Positions 11,241 to 21,129 of a stretch of DNA of 64,000 nucleotides are shown in pieces. The DNA comes from Gnetum montanum. Its lineage: Eukaryota > Streptophyta > Gnetopsida > Gnetales > Gnetaceae. Location of the stretch: the NCBI GenBank assembly GCA_015680685.1, contig MNCI01002653.1, positions 46,614-110,613 on the forward strand, written 5' to 3'. The position numbers and the translations under genes were made by a program. Under the pieces are notes generated by a model. It was given only the letters and a program-made list of their open reading frames with translations, did no database searches and was not told the DNA's origin. Within the stretch, counting starts at the first letter, position 1. Every line of letters starts with the position of its first letter.

Positions 11241-12900
11241 CTATCTTTCACATTTAGAACTAGAAGATGTTCAGGTGTGTTTTTGAATGCGACAAGAGCC
11301 AAATGAAAGCAAAAATGATGTAGAATGATGCTAGCAACATGAAAGAGGGTAGGTTTAGCCTAGAAGAAGAAATTCTAGAAGTGGATTTGGATGAATTCGA
11401 TGAAGATGTTATGATGCGAAGGAGAACAAAAACTAGATGTTATAAAACTATCGAGATGATTGATTGAGCAAGTGATCCATGGTAGGAAATTTAACTTAAG
11501 TTAGACCAAAGAAATGCAAGTGGGTCTTCTTTAAAGTAGGCGGCTGATAATTATTCCCTTGCATACCTTCATCGCAAAGAGTTTGTGGGTTTCAAGGATG
11601 ATGAATGGTTAGGTTAAGTTGAATTGCATACCCATGAAAGAAATTTCCTAGGGTTATGATATCTACAAAAAACACTAAACAATTTACTATGGTATGAGAT
11701 AGTGAGATGGTAGATAATGAGATGAATGAATGGTATAGAGAGAAAGAGAGAACAAGAGAGAGAATTGGCATCCTAGTCACATTAGGTTCTTAGTGAAAAT
11801 TATGATTAAGATGAGTTGATACCTATTCATTCCAAGTCTAGACCAAGTTCATTCCACTTTCACTAACCTCACATTCATATATTTCCCCCTCATCATAGAT
11901 CAAAAGTTCATAATAATCCCAAAGGAGAATCATCACTCCAAGAGAACAAGAAAAGAGAAGAAGGAAGTATAGGGGACATTAGTTAAAGGAGTACCTTCAA
12001 TCATGGGTAACATGTCTTTCCGGCCTCATAACCAATGCTTGTAGCCCATTATTGAGTCTATGGGATGTGCTTTAAATTCTTGTTTTTTTTCTTTTTTGAT
12101 AGAAACCAAATCATGCAAAAACATGCTTGTTTTTATGATCGATAGTAAAATTGATGATATATTAATGGAGAATCATAGAACTTAAAAAGGATGTCGAGAG
12201 AAAAATCATATCAAATTCTCTTAAGGTCACACTCTTTTTCTCTTCTACTTAGTTATTTTCCTAGTTCGTTGGATATCAATATCCTTAATTACTTTTAAGT
12301 TGTAATGTGAAAGAACCTTTGTGTGTCCAAGATACTGATTTTCCATGGAACAAATGGAATGAATGGAGGTCATGAACTCACTACCTAATACCACCAGAAA
12401 ATTGATAGATTGTTAGTAGAGAACATAATCTACAGACAAAATTTGGCCTTTTGGTTAATCAATCATAATATTGATAGCTTTTTTGAATAAATTTCCAAAA
12501 TTTGTAGTAGCTATAAATAAAATCAAAGATTTTTAATAAGACTTGAGAAAACTAATAAGGAAGAAAAGAAAAGAAAAGACATAAAATAATTAATAAAATA
12601 TTTATTAAAATGAAAAACATATAAAGAACATTGCAAAACAAAAAGATGTAAAATTGGTTAGCCTCATCAACAGAACCATTAACATGAATGGCCATCTCTC
12701 GCACAACTAGGTTGAGAGGAGGAGATCCAAAAAATAGAGCATGCTTGTTCCTATGTAGAGGTGTCAGTGTTGTTAGTTACTTGGGGTTCTATAAATGTCT
12801 TGAGTTACTATATGTTGACTCGTAGACATTTTTGAGGACTTACTGGATGGTAAATTATCATGGCCCTGGAAGGAATAGTTGAATGGATGATATAATGTTC
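11241..12900 (-). other. Post-pol noncoding stretch of element G
   Basis: This is the minus-strand counterpart of the noncoding stretches in A, D, E and F. The strongest shared block is about 12090-12000 (GGCTACAAGCATTGGTTATG then GGAAAGACATGTTACCCATG on the minus strand), almost identical to E near 58060-58115. No coding frame is apparent. Confidence 0.6.
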
Positions 12901-15900
12901 TTTTCATAACATTTAAAACTTAGTACATTGTGGCACATGCAGAAGATTCCAATAAAGAATCTTATCGCTATGTGAGAAATGAACTCTTTTTATCCATGCT
13001 TCATGATGTTGTTTATGGTGTACATTGTACACTTCATTAATCATCAGAGCTATTTGTTGATTCTCATCGAGCATAGTCAAGATTATCAAACATTCCTTTT
13101 AGGCTAGAATAATTTCTAGGTCAAGCTCATAGGTTGTTGTGAGTGTATGAGATTCAGCTTGGGCTTGAAGTTTTGGCAACTTTCCATACACTAACTCATA
13201 TGGAGAGTAGCCTAAAGGAAGCTTCCTAGTTGAATGATATGCCTAAAGAGCATTGTTAAGTTTTGTACTCCTGTCCTTCCTATATCTACTAATAGTTTGT
13301 GTTAGTATCCTAGTAATCTCCCTATTGGTAACTTCAGCTTAACCATTAGCTTAGGGGTGATAGTGGGTTGTAAGTTTATGTTGCACCCCCAAGCATAACA
13401 TTAATTTCTAAAAAGTAGACCCTATAAAATATGTGTCATTGTTCAAGATAGGTGCTTTAGGAATACCAAAACTATTTACCATCTATTTTTGTACAAACCA
13501 AGCTATAGTGGTGGATGTATAGTTTGAGACTAATGTAGTAATCAATAGTAAGTATGATGTATGCCTTCCCATTGGACATGGAAGTGATGGATCCCATGAA
13601 GTCAATGCTACAAAGCTCGAAAGGTTCCAGTGGCTAGATCCATTGTTGGGACCCTTCCATTGAAACAATCATTTTTTCATCTCTTTGACATTGGTTGCAT
13701 GAATAGGAGAAATGATGAACATTCCTAAAGATCCTTGGACAAAAGCATCCTGCCATGAGAATGTTTGTAGCTATCATTCTTCCTATGTAGTGGCCCTAAT
13801 AAGGATCCTTATGAGCATCTTGGAGGATGTGTAACTAATCAACATCAAGAACACATCATTAGACTAGATCATTAGCATAAACCTTATAAAGGTTACCTTG
13901 TATTTCCATGTAATGCTTAACCTGGTGAAGAAACTATTGTTTCCTCTTATTCTTCCATTATTCTCGAGTCTCCTATGTGAGAAGATAGGAGAGAAACTCA
14001 TTGTACCAATTGGTAATCCTTGGCTCTTATGTTTTAATGAATTTGGCAAAAAGAAGTTGTTGGAAAATTGATTAGATAGGGGATCCTCATCCTCTCCTCA
14101 TCCTCATTGTTATCCCATATTAACCAAGACAAATGATTAATGACTACATTCTTAGTTCCTTTCTTGTCCACCATGGTACGATTAAATTCTTGCAAAATTA
14201 CCAGTTATCATATGATACGAGGGCTAATGAATAGATTTTTCATTACGAAACAAATGGCACTATGATCAATGTATATAAAACATTGATATCCAAGCACATA
14301 GTGCCTAAATGTTTTGAAGGCATACACCACCACCATGAGCTCTTTCTCAGTGGTGGTGTAATTTAGTTGTGTACCTAGAATGCTTAGGCTTGCACAATGG
14401 ATGTAGTATAAACATTTTTTATTCTTCATTTGTATAAGCCCCACTTCCAATGCATAGTTAGATGCATTTTTCATTATGTGAAATGGCTTGAAAAAATATA
14501 TAGCATGTAGAATTGGAGTTTTCATGAACTTTTACTTTAATTTTTGGAATTCTTGTTCACATTTGTTAGTCCATTTGAAAGTTGCATCGTTTTTGTAAGT
14601 TCAACCAACAATCTAGCACTTTTAGAGAAATTCTCAATGAAGCACTTGTAGTAACTAGTGTGGCCAAGGAATGACCTCACATCTTTCATAGTTTGAGGTT
14701 TCCTAGTGATCCCTTAGATGACCCTTAATTTTTCTGGGTCCACCTCAATCCCTTTCATTGAGATTTGGTATCACAAGATAATATCCTTTTGGATCATTAA
14801 GTGGCTTTTTTGGAAATTGAGCCATAAGTTTGTCTCTGCACAACACTTTGGCAGTTACTCTAGATAATCCAAGGCTTGTTGAAAGTTGGTATCATAGGTG
14901 GAAATGTCATGCATGAAGACTTCCATACCACTATCAATTTGTTACTGAAAAATACTGAGTGCCAGGCATTGGAAAGTTACAAGGGAATTACAAATACCAA
15001 ATGGCATTTCCTTATACACAAAAGTTCCCCAAGAACTTATGAAAGTCATCTTGGCCTAATCTTCTAGTGCTATTTCAATTTGGTTATAACCATCCAAAAA
15101 ACTATAGTAGGTATGCCTTATAATTGTATCTAACACTTGGTCCACAAATAGCAATTGGAAATGATCTTTGAATGTTGCCATATTCAATAGCTTAAAGTCT
15201 ATACAGACTCTTCATTTTTCTTATTTCTTTGGTATAATCATGAGTGGGATTACCCACTCACTGTTTTCTACAAGATAGATGAATCCTACCTTAAGAAGTT
15301 ATTTCACTTCATCTTTAATAACTTGCTTAAGCTTTAAATTCAATCTTCTTTGTGACTACCTCATTGGTTTGATGGAGAAGTTTGTATAGATTTGATTTTG
15401 GCATATCCAAGGATCTATTCTTGTTAATACATGATATGATCATGCAAAGGTTGTTGGCCATTTTCTTACTACTTGTAATAGGTTCTTTTTCTGTTATCAG
15501 GTAAGATTGGTATTGATAATTACTAACTTGCCACTATCAAGAAAAACATATTCCAAGGTTGTTGATAAAACTGTAAGTTTAAGGGGCTTCTACTTAAAAT
15601 GATCTAGAATATCCAGCTTTTCCAAATTCATTTTTATGTTTTTTGTGGAACAGTTGATTATGAATTTGCACCATTGCATCCATGTTGTCTATACATGCAC
15701 TTATGAGAAGCTCCATTGGTTCCATGCATATTGTTGATTCAGAGTTGTTTTCTGATGTCAACCACTAGGTACCTTCCTATTTTGTGGCTGCCACATACAG
15801 GGACCATTAAATATTCAATGTCTTGACATACTTATTGCATGTTATGATGGATGTACTCTTCATAGTCCATATCTCGTGCATGCAATGATATCTTGTGTCA

Positions 15901-16372
15901 CTGTATGTGATGCATGGAACTTGCCTCTGCTTGAGCTTTCCAAATTAATTTTCCTTGCATATTTTCAAGGAAAGATATCTAATTCTCATCTTGGCATCAA
16001 TTTTACTAAGCCAAGAACTTTCCATGATAATAGGAATGTCCCCCTTATAATTATGCATATGGATCATCAGGAAATTTGCCAGATATGACCAAACATAGAT
16101 GGTGGTTATATTGTCCTCCACTAATCCTCAAAGAATGGTGATAAACTAATCTGCAAGCTCTAATGTGATACTACATTTATTGAGTAGAGGTAAGTTCTAG
16201 GTCTTATACATCTCTTAAAAGAGTAAGTTCACCCTAAACTTAAATCTAGTAGGGTTTTGCATGGATTATTTCCTATAATCTATAAATAGATTAAGGTACT
16301 CCTTGGATCAAATTTCCTCCTAGGAAAGTGACCTATCTTGATCCAATTTGTTACTACATGAGTCAACATGAT
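12901..16372 (-). pseudogene. pol of element G (protease, RT, RNase H, integrase)
   Basis: Read on the minus strand from 16372: a protease remnant (16372-16150), reverse transcriptase (about 15700-14600), RNase H (about 14560-14200) and integrase (about 14100-13020), ending near 12900. RNase H is the clearest piece: 14525-14208 is open and encodes NASNYALEVG, QLNYTTTEKELMVVVYAF and HYVLGYQ motifs. The RT active-site box reads FMHD where FMDD is expected, so one catalytic Asp is gone. Integrase keeps the order of its late core (ILNNDTYF, with the catalytic Asp also altered) and C-terminal part. Stops are mostly TAG and TAA. Element C (16378-32602) separates the protease from gag. The copy is dead. 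Confidence 0.8.
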
Positions 16373-16377
16373 AGTAT
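16373..16377. repeat. Target-site duplication of element C, left copy (agtat)
   Basis: agtat directly before TGTACC at 16378; the same five bases follow the other LTR at 32603-32607. Confidence 0.95.
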
Positions 16378-17575
16378 TGTACCGCCTGAAATCGTCGATC
16401 TCCGGCTGGAAGGAAATAGAGACTGTGGGATCGCAAGGCGTGCATAGAAGACTCTGCCTTTCCTTGAGGGCGAGCTAGAATGCACGAAGGCAGAGTACCT
16501 TGGGTGGTCCACACACGGATTAGACAAGGATTTACCGAATGTATGCTGAAATGCTATACGCTGGGTTATATGCAAATGGCGTAACGGGCATAAATGAGAG
16601 CGTAGACAGCGTAATAGATGCGAACAGGACGTAAGCGTAAATGAGCGTAAACGGAACACATGCACAAAATAATGTAAACTATAAACAATTTTATGAAGAA
16701 GATGTAGCAATGGTATTACAGGATGAGAATACAGTGCACCAGTCTAACACAGTTGTGATGAAACACAAGGCGGACGAAAAGCCCTGGTGGATGCGAGGGC
16801 GGCTGGGCTGGTTCACACTGTAGGTACGACATAGAGACTGTGTGCAGGGCGTACAGGGTTTTCCAGCATAAGGGGTTTTTAGCTCTGGTCTACAGTGTAA
16901 TTGCTCTTGGGTATGCTCTGGGATCTTTGCCAACCGACCTGGATGAAGTCGAAAAGTGGGGTTTTTATACCGGTTGTTACGCTAGACTCGGGTTAGGAGA
17001 CACGTGGCGCGTTGACTGGGTGCATACAATTTACAAATATACAACATATTACATCTGCTGGGCGTATACGCGAGGTGTATACACTACATCAGGCCAGCGT
17101 ATACGTTAGGCGTATATGCTGGACGTGCTGGGCGTGTGTGAACTTGGGTGGAGATGCTATGGACACTGGGCGTACACGTTGAGCATATACGCTGATGGAT
17201 GGTGGGCATATATGCTGGGGCATATACGCTGACGGTTGCTGACTTGCTTCAATTCTTGCTCTTCAGTGCTGTCTTCATGCTATCTTTGGAGATTTCATTG
17301 TCGGGCGTATGCATATGTTGTACCTGTCGAGCATACATGTGAGGCGTGTATGCTGGGCGTGTACGCTGGAGAATGCTGGGCATATACGCTGCGAGTATGA
17401 ACTTGGGCATATACGTTGGGTGTATACGCTGGCATAGTATACTTAGTGAAAACTAAGTATTTCGATTCCCAAAGTTACCATGTGTGACCTCAAATGTAGC
17501 CGAGGTCGTCTGTGGGTCGCAGGGACTTGCTTCTTGTTGGACAAGTGCCAAGCTCGAGATTTTTGTGGTGTTTCA
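16378..17575 (-). repeat. 3' LTR of element C (1198 bp)
   Basis: On the plus strand it runs TGTACCGCCTGAAATCG to GTGGTGTTTCA, so on the element strand it is TG...CA. It aligns with 31431-32602 along its length; most differences are C/T or G/A. About ten GTATAC- or ATATAC-centred palindromes of the GCGTATACGC type lie in 17065-17440. Open frames inside it (for example 16840-17109) are also present in the other LTR and show no protein character. Confidence 0.95.
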
Positions 17576-17647
17576 TTGGCCCCTCTTTGTTGACGCTTGG
17601 AGGAATCGACCCCAGAAGCGTCAACAAAGAAGTGCAAAACACCACAA
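17563..17647. repeat. Nested hairpin across the LTR / polypurine-tract junction of C
   Basis: Inner arms 17584-17598 and 17616-17630 are a perfect 15-bp inverted repeat (TCTTTGTTGACGCTT and its complement). Outer arms 17563-17573 and 17637-17647 are a perfect 11-bp inverted repeat (TTGTGGTGTTT). The LTR boundary at 17575 and the polypurine tract lie between the left arms. Confidence 0.9.
17576..17592 (-). other. Polypurine tract of element C
   Basis: On the minus strand CAAAGAGGGGCCAA immediately precedes the 3' LTR start TGAAACACC. It is the purine-rich stretch expected for plus-strand priming. Confidence 0.75.
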
Positions 17648-18615
17648 GCAACTTGATATAGACTTTGTTCTTTGCCACTTGACTAGACGTCATTGCACCG
17701 TGTTCAGTAGTACATGGGATCGAAAAAGTGGGATTTATAGCTAGTAGGAGGAAAGGGATTGTGGGGATTGGCGACTCCCCAAGGAATTATATTGGGAGAT
17801 GGGATGCTCGGGTGTGCAGCATGCTGGTCCTTGTCAATAGGCATTGTTTAGCAGACTCAAAATTCAGACATGCAATGTGCGTCCTTTGGCGGAACAAGGC
17901 TCTTGATTAGTATTCAAGAGAACTTGTTGGCAAGACCAAAGCCACGGGAGGATGTGTTACATTCTTTGGAGGAACAGGGCCCTTGTTTAATGTTTAGAGG
18001 GGGCCTGTTGGCAGATAGTCAAAGCCATGCAACTGGATGCTTCTTGACCGTTTTGGACATGAGTACTTGGTTTTGAGACAACTGCCTTCCCGCCTGAGGG
18101 CGTATATGGGAAGTGCCAAGGGTTCCTTTTGGGGGGGGGGGTTTGCGTTGATCTTGTACTGATGCACAGGTGCCAAGCCGTGTGTTGCAACTGCTGTAAC
18201 GTGTTGCAGTGTGCAATAGTGTGCTCAAGGCTTTGAATGTACTCGGTGTATCAGAGGTTGGTAAACAGATAGTGAATATACCGGGAATGGGAATGTACTA
18301 GTGAACGGTTTGATTTAGTCCTGCCATGTGTGCTGTGAACATTGTCCCATCTTGCTACTTGCAATGAGATGCATTCTTGTGCGAAAGCCTCGGGGTGTCA
18401 TCCTGCAAACACAACTCCAAGGAGACAAGAAAATCATGGGTGAATAAGCGAGCTCATATTTGAATGGCTGTAGATGGAACAAAAATACTGGAGGAGGTTC
18501 TGAGCACTGCGTATGAATGTCGACGACGTTGATGAGATTGTGTGTCGATGAGCAATGCAGTGATTCTGATGAATGAGTGTGGCTGTGGAGTGAAGAGCCG
18601 GAGATGAATGTGCCA
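17648..18615. other. 3' untranslated region of element C
   Basis: There is no convincing gene on either strand. It holds an imperfect tandem duplication of about 80-100 bp (about 17878-17955 and 17956-18040; both units contain TTTGG-GGAACA-GGC and TGTTGGCA), a G run near 18128-18139 and nothing else I recognise. Short open frames on both strands overlap one another and look random. Confidence 0.6.
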
Positions 18616-18980
18616 TTTTATAGTCTTAGTAGACTATCATGGGTTAGTTTTATGTTGTAACCCGTTGGACATTGCTCGTTTAGCGTCGTGGCGGACGTTA
18701 CATTGCCAATTTCTAGTCTTAGCGGACCATGCAGAGGCAAGCTAGTTTATTGTCGTAGTAGACTCGGATGGTTGTGATGGTGGTAGTTTACTATCATGCT
18801 GGACGGGTGCTAGTTTATTGTCATTGCTGACACTGTGGGGTATCAGTTTATTGTGATGATGCCAGGACAATTGTGGTGTCAGTTTTAAGTCATAACCCAG
18901 GACTGTTCTGTGGTATTAGTTTACCATCATGATTCCAGGATGAGCTGTGGTATCAATTTATAGTCGTGATTCCAGGACTT
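18616..18980. repeat. Hairpin-unit array I of element C
   Basis: About eleven units, each a lead of the form (T/C)AGTTTA and a short inverted repeat whose arm sequence varies while pairing is kept: ATAGTC/GACTAT, ATGT/ACAT, CGTC/GACG, GTC/GAC, TGTC/GACA, TTGT/ACAA, AGTC/GACT, CATC/GATG, AGTC/GACT. Loops are 6-12 nt and often end in CAGG or CGG. The array sits between pol and the 3' LTR. Confidence 0.7.
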
Positions 18981-19000
18981 GCACGTACCTGAGCTTGTAC

Positions 19001-20455
19001 TCAAACATAAAACGATTTTAGGTACAAGTGATTGGTCGGATTGGCAAGCTCATTTCCTTCCATGTCAGCTAGTTTGAATGCTCCGTTGTCAAATGCTTTA
19101 GTAACCAAGTAAGGCCCTTTCCATTTGGCTGAGAATTTGTCTGAGTGTTCTCGAACTGCCTTAAGCACAAGGTTGCCTTCTTTGATAGGGCGCTTGTTGA
19201 TGTTATGCCGATGTCGTTGCCGTTGTTGTTTTTGGTACCATTCGATTTGGTCAAGTGTGCGTAGGCGTTCCTCTTCCACCGAGTCTAGGTCGATGATGCT
19301 TAGATCATTGTTCTGCCCATCATCGAGGAGTCCAGAGAGTGTGATCCTTAAAGATGGTACCTGTAATTCCAAAGGTAAAATAGCTTCTGAACCGTAAACT
19401 AGACTATATGGTGTTTTACTTGTTGATGTTCGGTGCGTAGTACGGTATGCCCACAATGCGTATACCAATTTCTCGTGCCATTTTCTTTTGCTTTGGATAA
19501 GCATTTTCTTAAGTATTGCAATAATCGTCTTATTTGTTACTTCCGTTTTTGATTTAACTACAATGTCATCCACGTAATTGTTAAGTGATTGTAACATATA
19601 ATCACTAAAGATAAATTTCATCGCTCTTTGATACGTGGCTCCAGCGTTCTTGAGACCAAAGGACATCATTGTATAGCAAACGATTCCCCATGGTGTCATA
19701 AAGGTTGTCCTAAGTTGATGTTCCGAGTTGATACGTATTTGATTGTATCCCGAGAAGCCATCCATGAAGGATAATAGTGCATAGCCAGTAGTTGAGTCAA
19801 CAAGTTGATCGATGCTGGGTAGAGGAAAATCATCCTTTATGGTTGCTACATTTAAATCCCGGAAGTCAATGCACAAGCGGATGCTTCCATTTTTCTTTGG
19901 GACAATGACCATGTTGGATACCCACTTGGCGTAATCAACAGTCCAAATGAAACCGGCTTGATAAAGCTTGGTGATCTCATTGTGAACTGCCAATGCCACC
20001 TCGGGTCTAACCTTTCGTGCTTTTTGTTTTACCGGTCTCAATTTCGGGTCAAGAATAATGTTGTGTTGGAAAATTCTAGGGTCTAACCTGGGAATGTCCG
20101 TATAGGACCAAGCGAAGGCTTTCATATTTTCCCTAAGCACGTTCTCAATGTTTTTGGCTAATGGCGGTTGTAATAAGGTGCTTAATTTTAATACTTTGAT
20201 TTCCCCATCAGGCATGGTAATGGGGGTTTCGGCCAACGGGTCTTCGGTGATATTCTCGATTTCGATGTCAAGGAATTTCATCATGCCTTTGTAATTTTCT
20301 GTTATTTGCTGTGTTGAGGCTATGACTGCGTCGTCCGTTGGTGAACTTAAGTTGATGAGATTTATGTTAATGTCTCGTGTAATTTTGCCATATGGTCCGT
20401 CAATGATTAATGGTGCGGTTAAATGCTGGCAGTCCATTGAGCTTGCTCTTGCCAA
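19001..20455 (-). CDS. Truncated pol of element C: RT fused in frame to integrase C-terminus
   Basis: 484 codons open on the minus strand; the first ATG is at 20437, but the frame is open further upstream, as expected for a polyprotein segment. Residues 1-130 are the protease-RT linker. RT follows from about 130 (DPRIFQHNIILD) through KKNGSIRLCIDFRDLN, DGFSGYNQI and MMSFGLKNAGATYQRAM to the active site NYVDDIVVKSK near residue 310. The next residues jump to the late integrase region (KRKWHEKLVYALWAYRTTHRTS, then TPYSLVYGSEAILPLE) and the C-terminal KWKGPYLV motif. The rest of RT, RNase H, the zinc finger and the integrase catalytic core are absent, and the join is in frame. It may be translated, but it cannot support full reverse transcription or integration by itself. 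Confidence 0.85.
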   Translation of the reverse strand: MARASSMDCQHLTAPLIIDGPYGKITRDININLINLSSPTDDAVIASTQQITENYKGMMKFLDIEIENITEDPLAETPITMPDGEIKVLKLSTLLQPPLAKNIENVLRENMKAFAWSYTDIPRLDPRIFQHNIILDPKLRPVKQKARKVRPEVALAVHNEITKLYQAGFIWTVDYAKWVSNMVIVPKKNGSIRLCIDFRDLNVATIKDDFPLPSIDQLVDSTTGYALLSFMDGFSGYNQIRINSEHQLRTTFMTPWGIVCYTMMSFGLKNAGATYQRAMKFIFSDYMLQSLNNYVDDIVVKSKTEVTNKTIIAILKKMLIQSKRKWHEKLVYALWAYRTTHRTSTSKTPYSLVYGSEAILPLELQVPSLRITLSGLLDDGQNNDLSIIDLDSVEEERLRTLDQIEWYQKQQRQRHRHNINKRPIKEGNLVLKAVREHSDKFSAKWKGPYLVTKAFDNGAFKLADMEGNELANPTNHLYLKSFYV

Positions 20456-20563
20456 TAAACAGAGAGTTGAATAAGAGAAAGGGGAAACGTTCTATGCCTT
20501 TTGGTAATTTTAAACTATGTGTACATGCATAATGGTGGATTATCGTCACACTGGGACGTACGG
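20456..20563. other. Junction between truncated pol and the antisense-gene block
   Basis: The pol frame stays open for some codons past 20455 on the minus strand, then is lost. No recognisable protein lies here. It marks one border of the block holding the plus-strand gene; the other border is near 26640. Confidence 0.4.
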
Positions 20564-20690
20564 AAATTTAAGGCCATACCAGGCCGTAAGTGGCAGTTTA
20601 AGGCCATACCGGGCCATCACTGGGTTGGGAAATGGCAGTTTAAGGTCGTACCAGGCCTTAGTGGCAGTTTAAGGCCATACCGGGCCTTAA
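20564..20690. repeat. Hairpin-unit array II of element C
   Basis: Four tandem units of the form CAGTTTAAGGCCATACCGGG plus CC, with arms AAGGCC/GGCCTT or GGCC/GGCC. In one unit the left arm is AAGGTC, still pairable with GGCCTT through G-T/U. It lies about 200 bp upstream of the TATA box of the antisense gene. Confidence 0.8.
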
Positions 20691-20844
20691 TGGGTTTACA
20701 CTAGAATGTTCAGCGTAGACATGCGAAATTGGATCCACGGGGGAACCAAGACGTAATAATCTCTGTTTTAAATAATTTTTACATTATTTTCGAGCAAATT
20801 TTAGCGAAAAATAAGTAAAAAGACACAAAATGGAAAAAAGGAGT

Positions 20845-20892
20845 AACGGCGGCGTAAACGGCGACGTCAGCGTCAGCGGAGCGCTATATAAA
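20845..20892 (+). promoter_or_regulatory. Promoter of the antisense gene in element C
   Basis: A consensus plant TATA box, TATATAAA, lies at 20885-20892, about 240 bp before the ATG. Just upstream is GACGTCA (20863-20869), an ACGT-core site of the CRE/as-1 type, in GC-rich sequence with GCGTAAACG motifs. Expected transcription start is near 20920; 20925-21110 would be a leader rich in AGCGTAA repeats. Confidence 0.65.
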
Positions 20893-21129
20893 GAAGGGGG
20901 GGTTCATTTGTTTCTTACTTTGAATCGTGAGCGTAAGCGACGAAGCGTAAACTGTGAAAGCGTAAGCGTAAGCGTAAACTTGCTCGTGAGCATAAATGCT
21001 GAAGCGTAACCCTTAGCGTAGACGCCCGACACTAAACCCCAGCGTAGACGCAGAGTGTAGAATTTTAGGCACCGATGTAGACAGTCTTGCTCAGTGTAAA
21101 CTTGTGCGATCAGCATAGAGGAGGCCGAG

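Noticed and set aside
16840-17109. Small gene in the LTR of element C (also at 31893-32162)
   Set aside because: The same frame is kept in both LTRs only because they are recent duplicates; no start context, domain or codon bias supports it.
17065-17440. CRISPR-like repeat array
   Set aside because: The repeats are a short, decaying palindrome with irregular spacing in a plant LTR; no spacer pattern.
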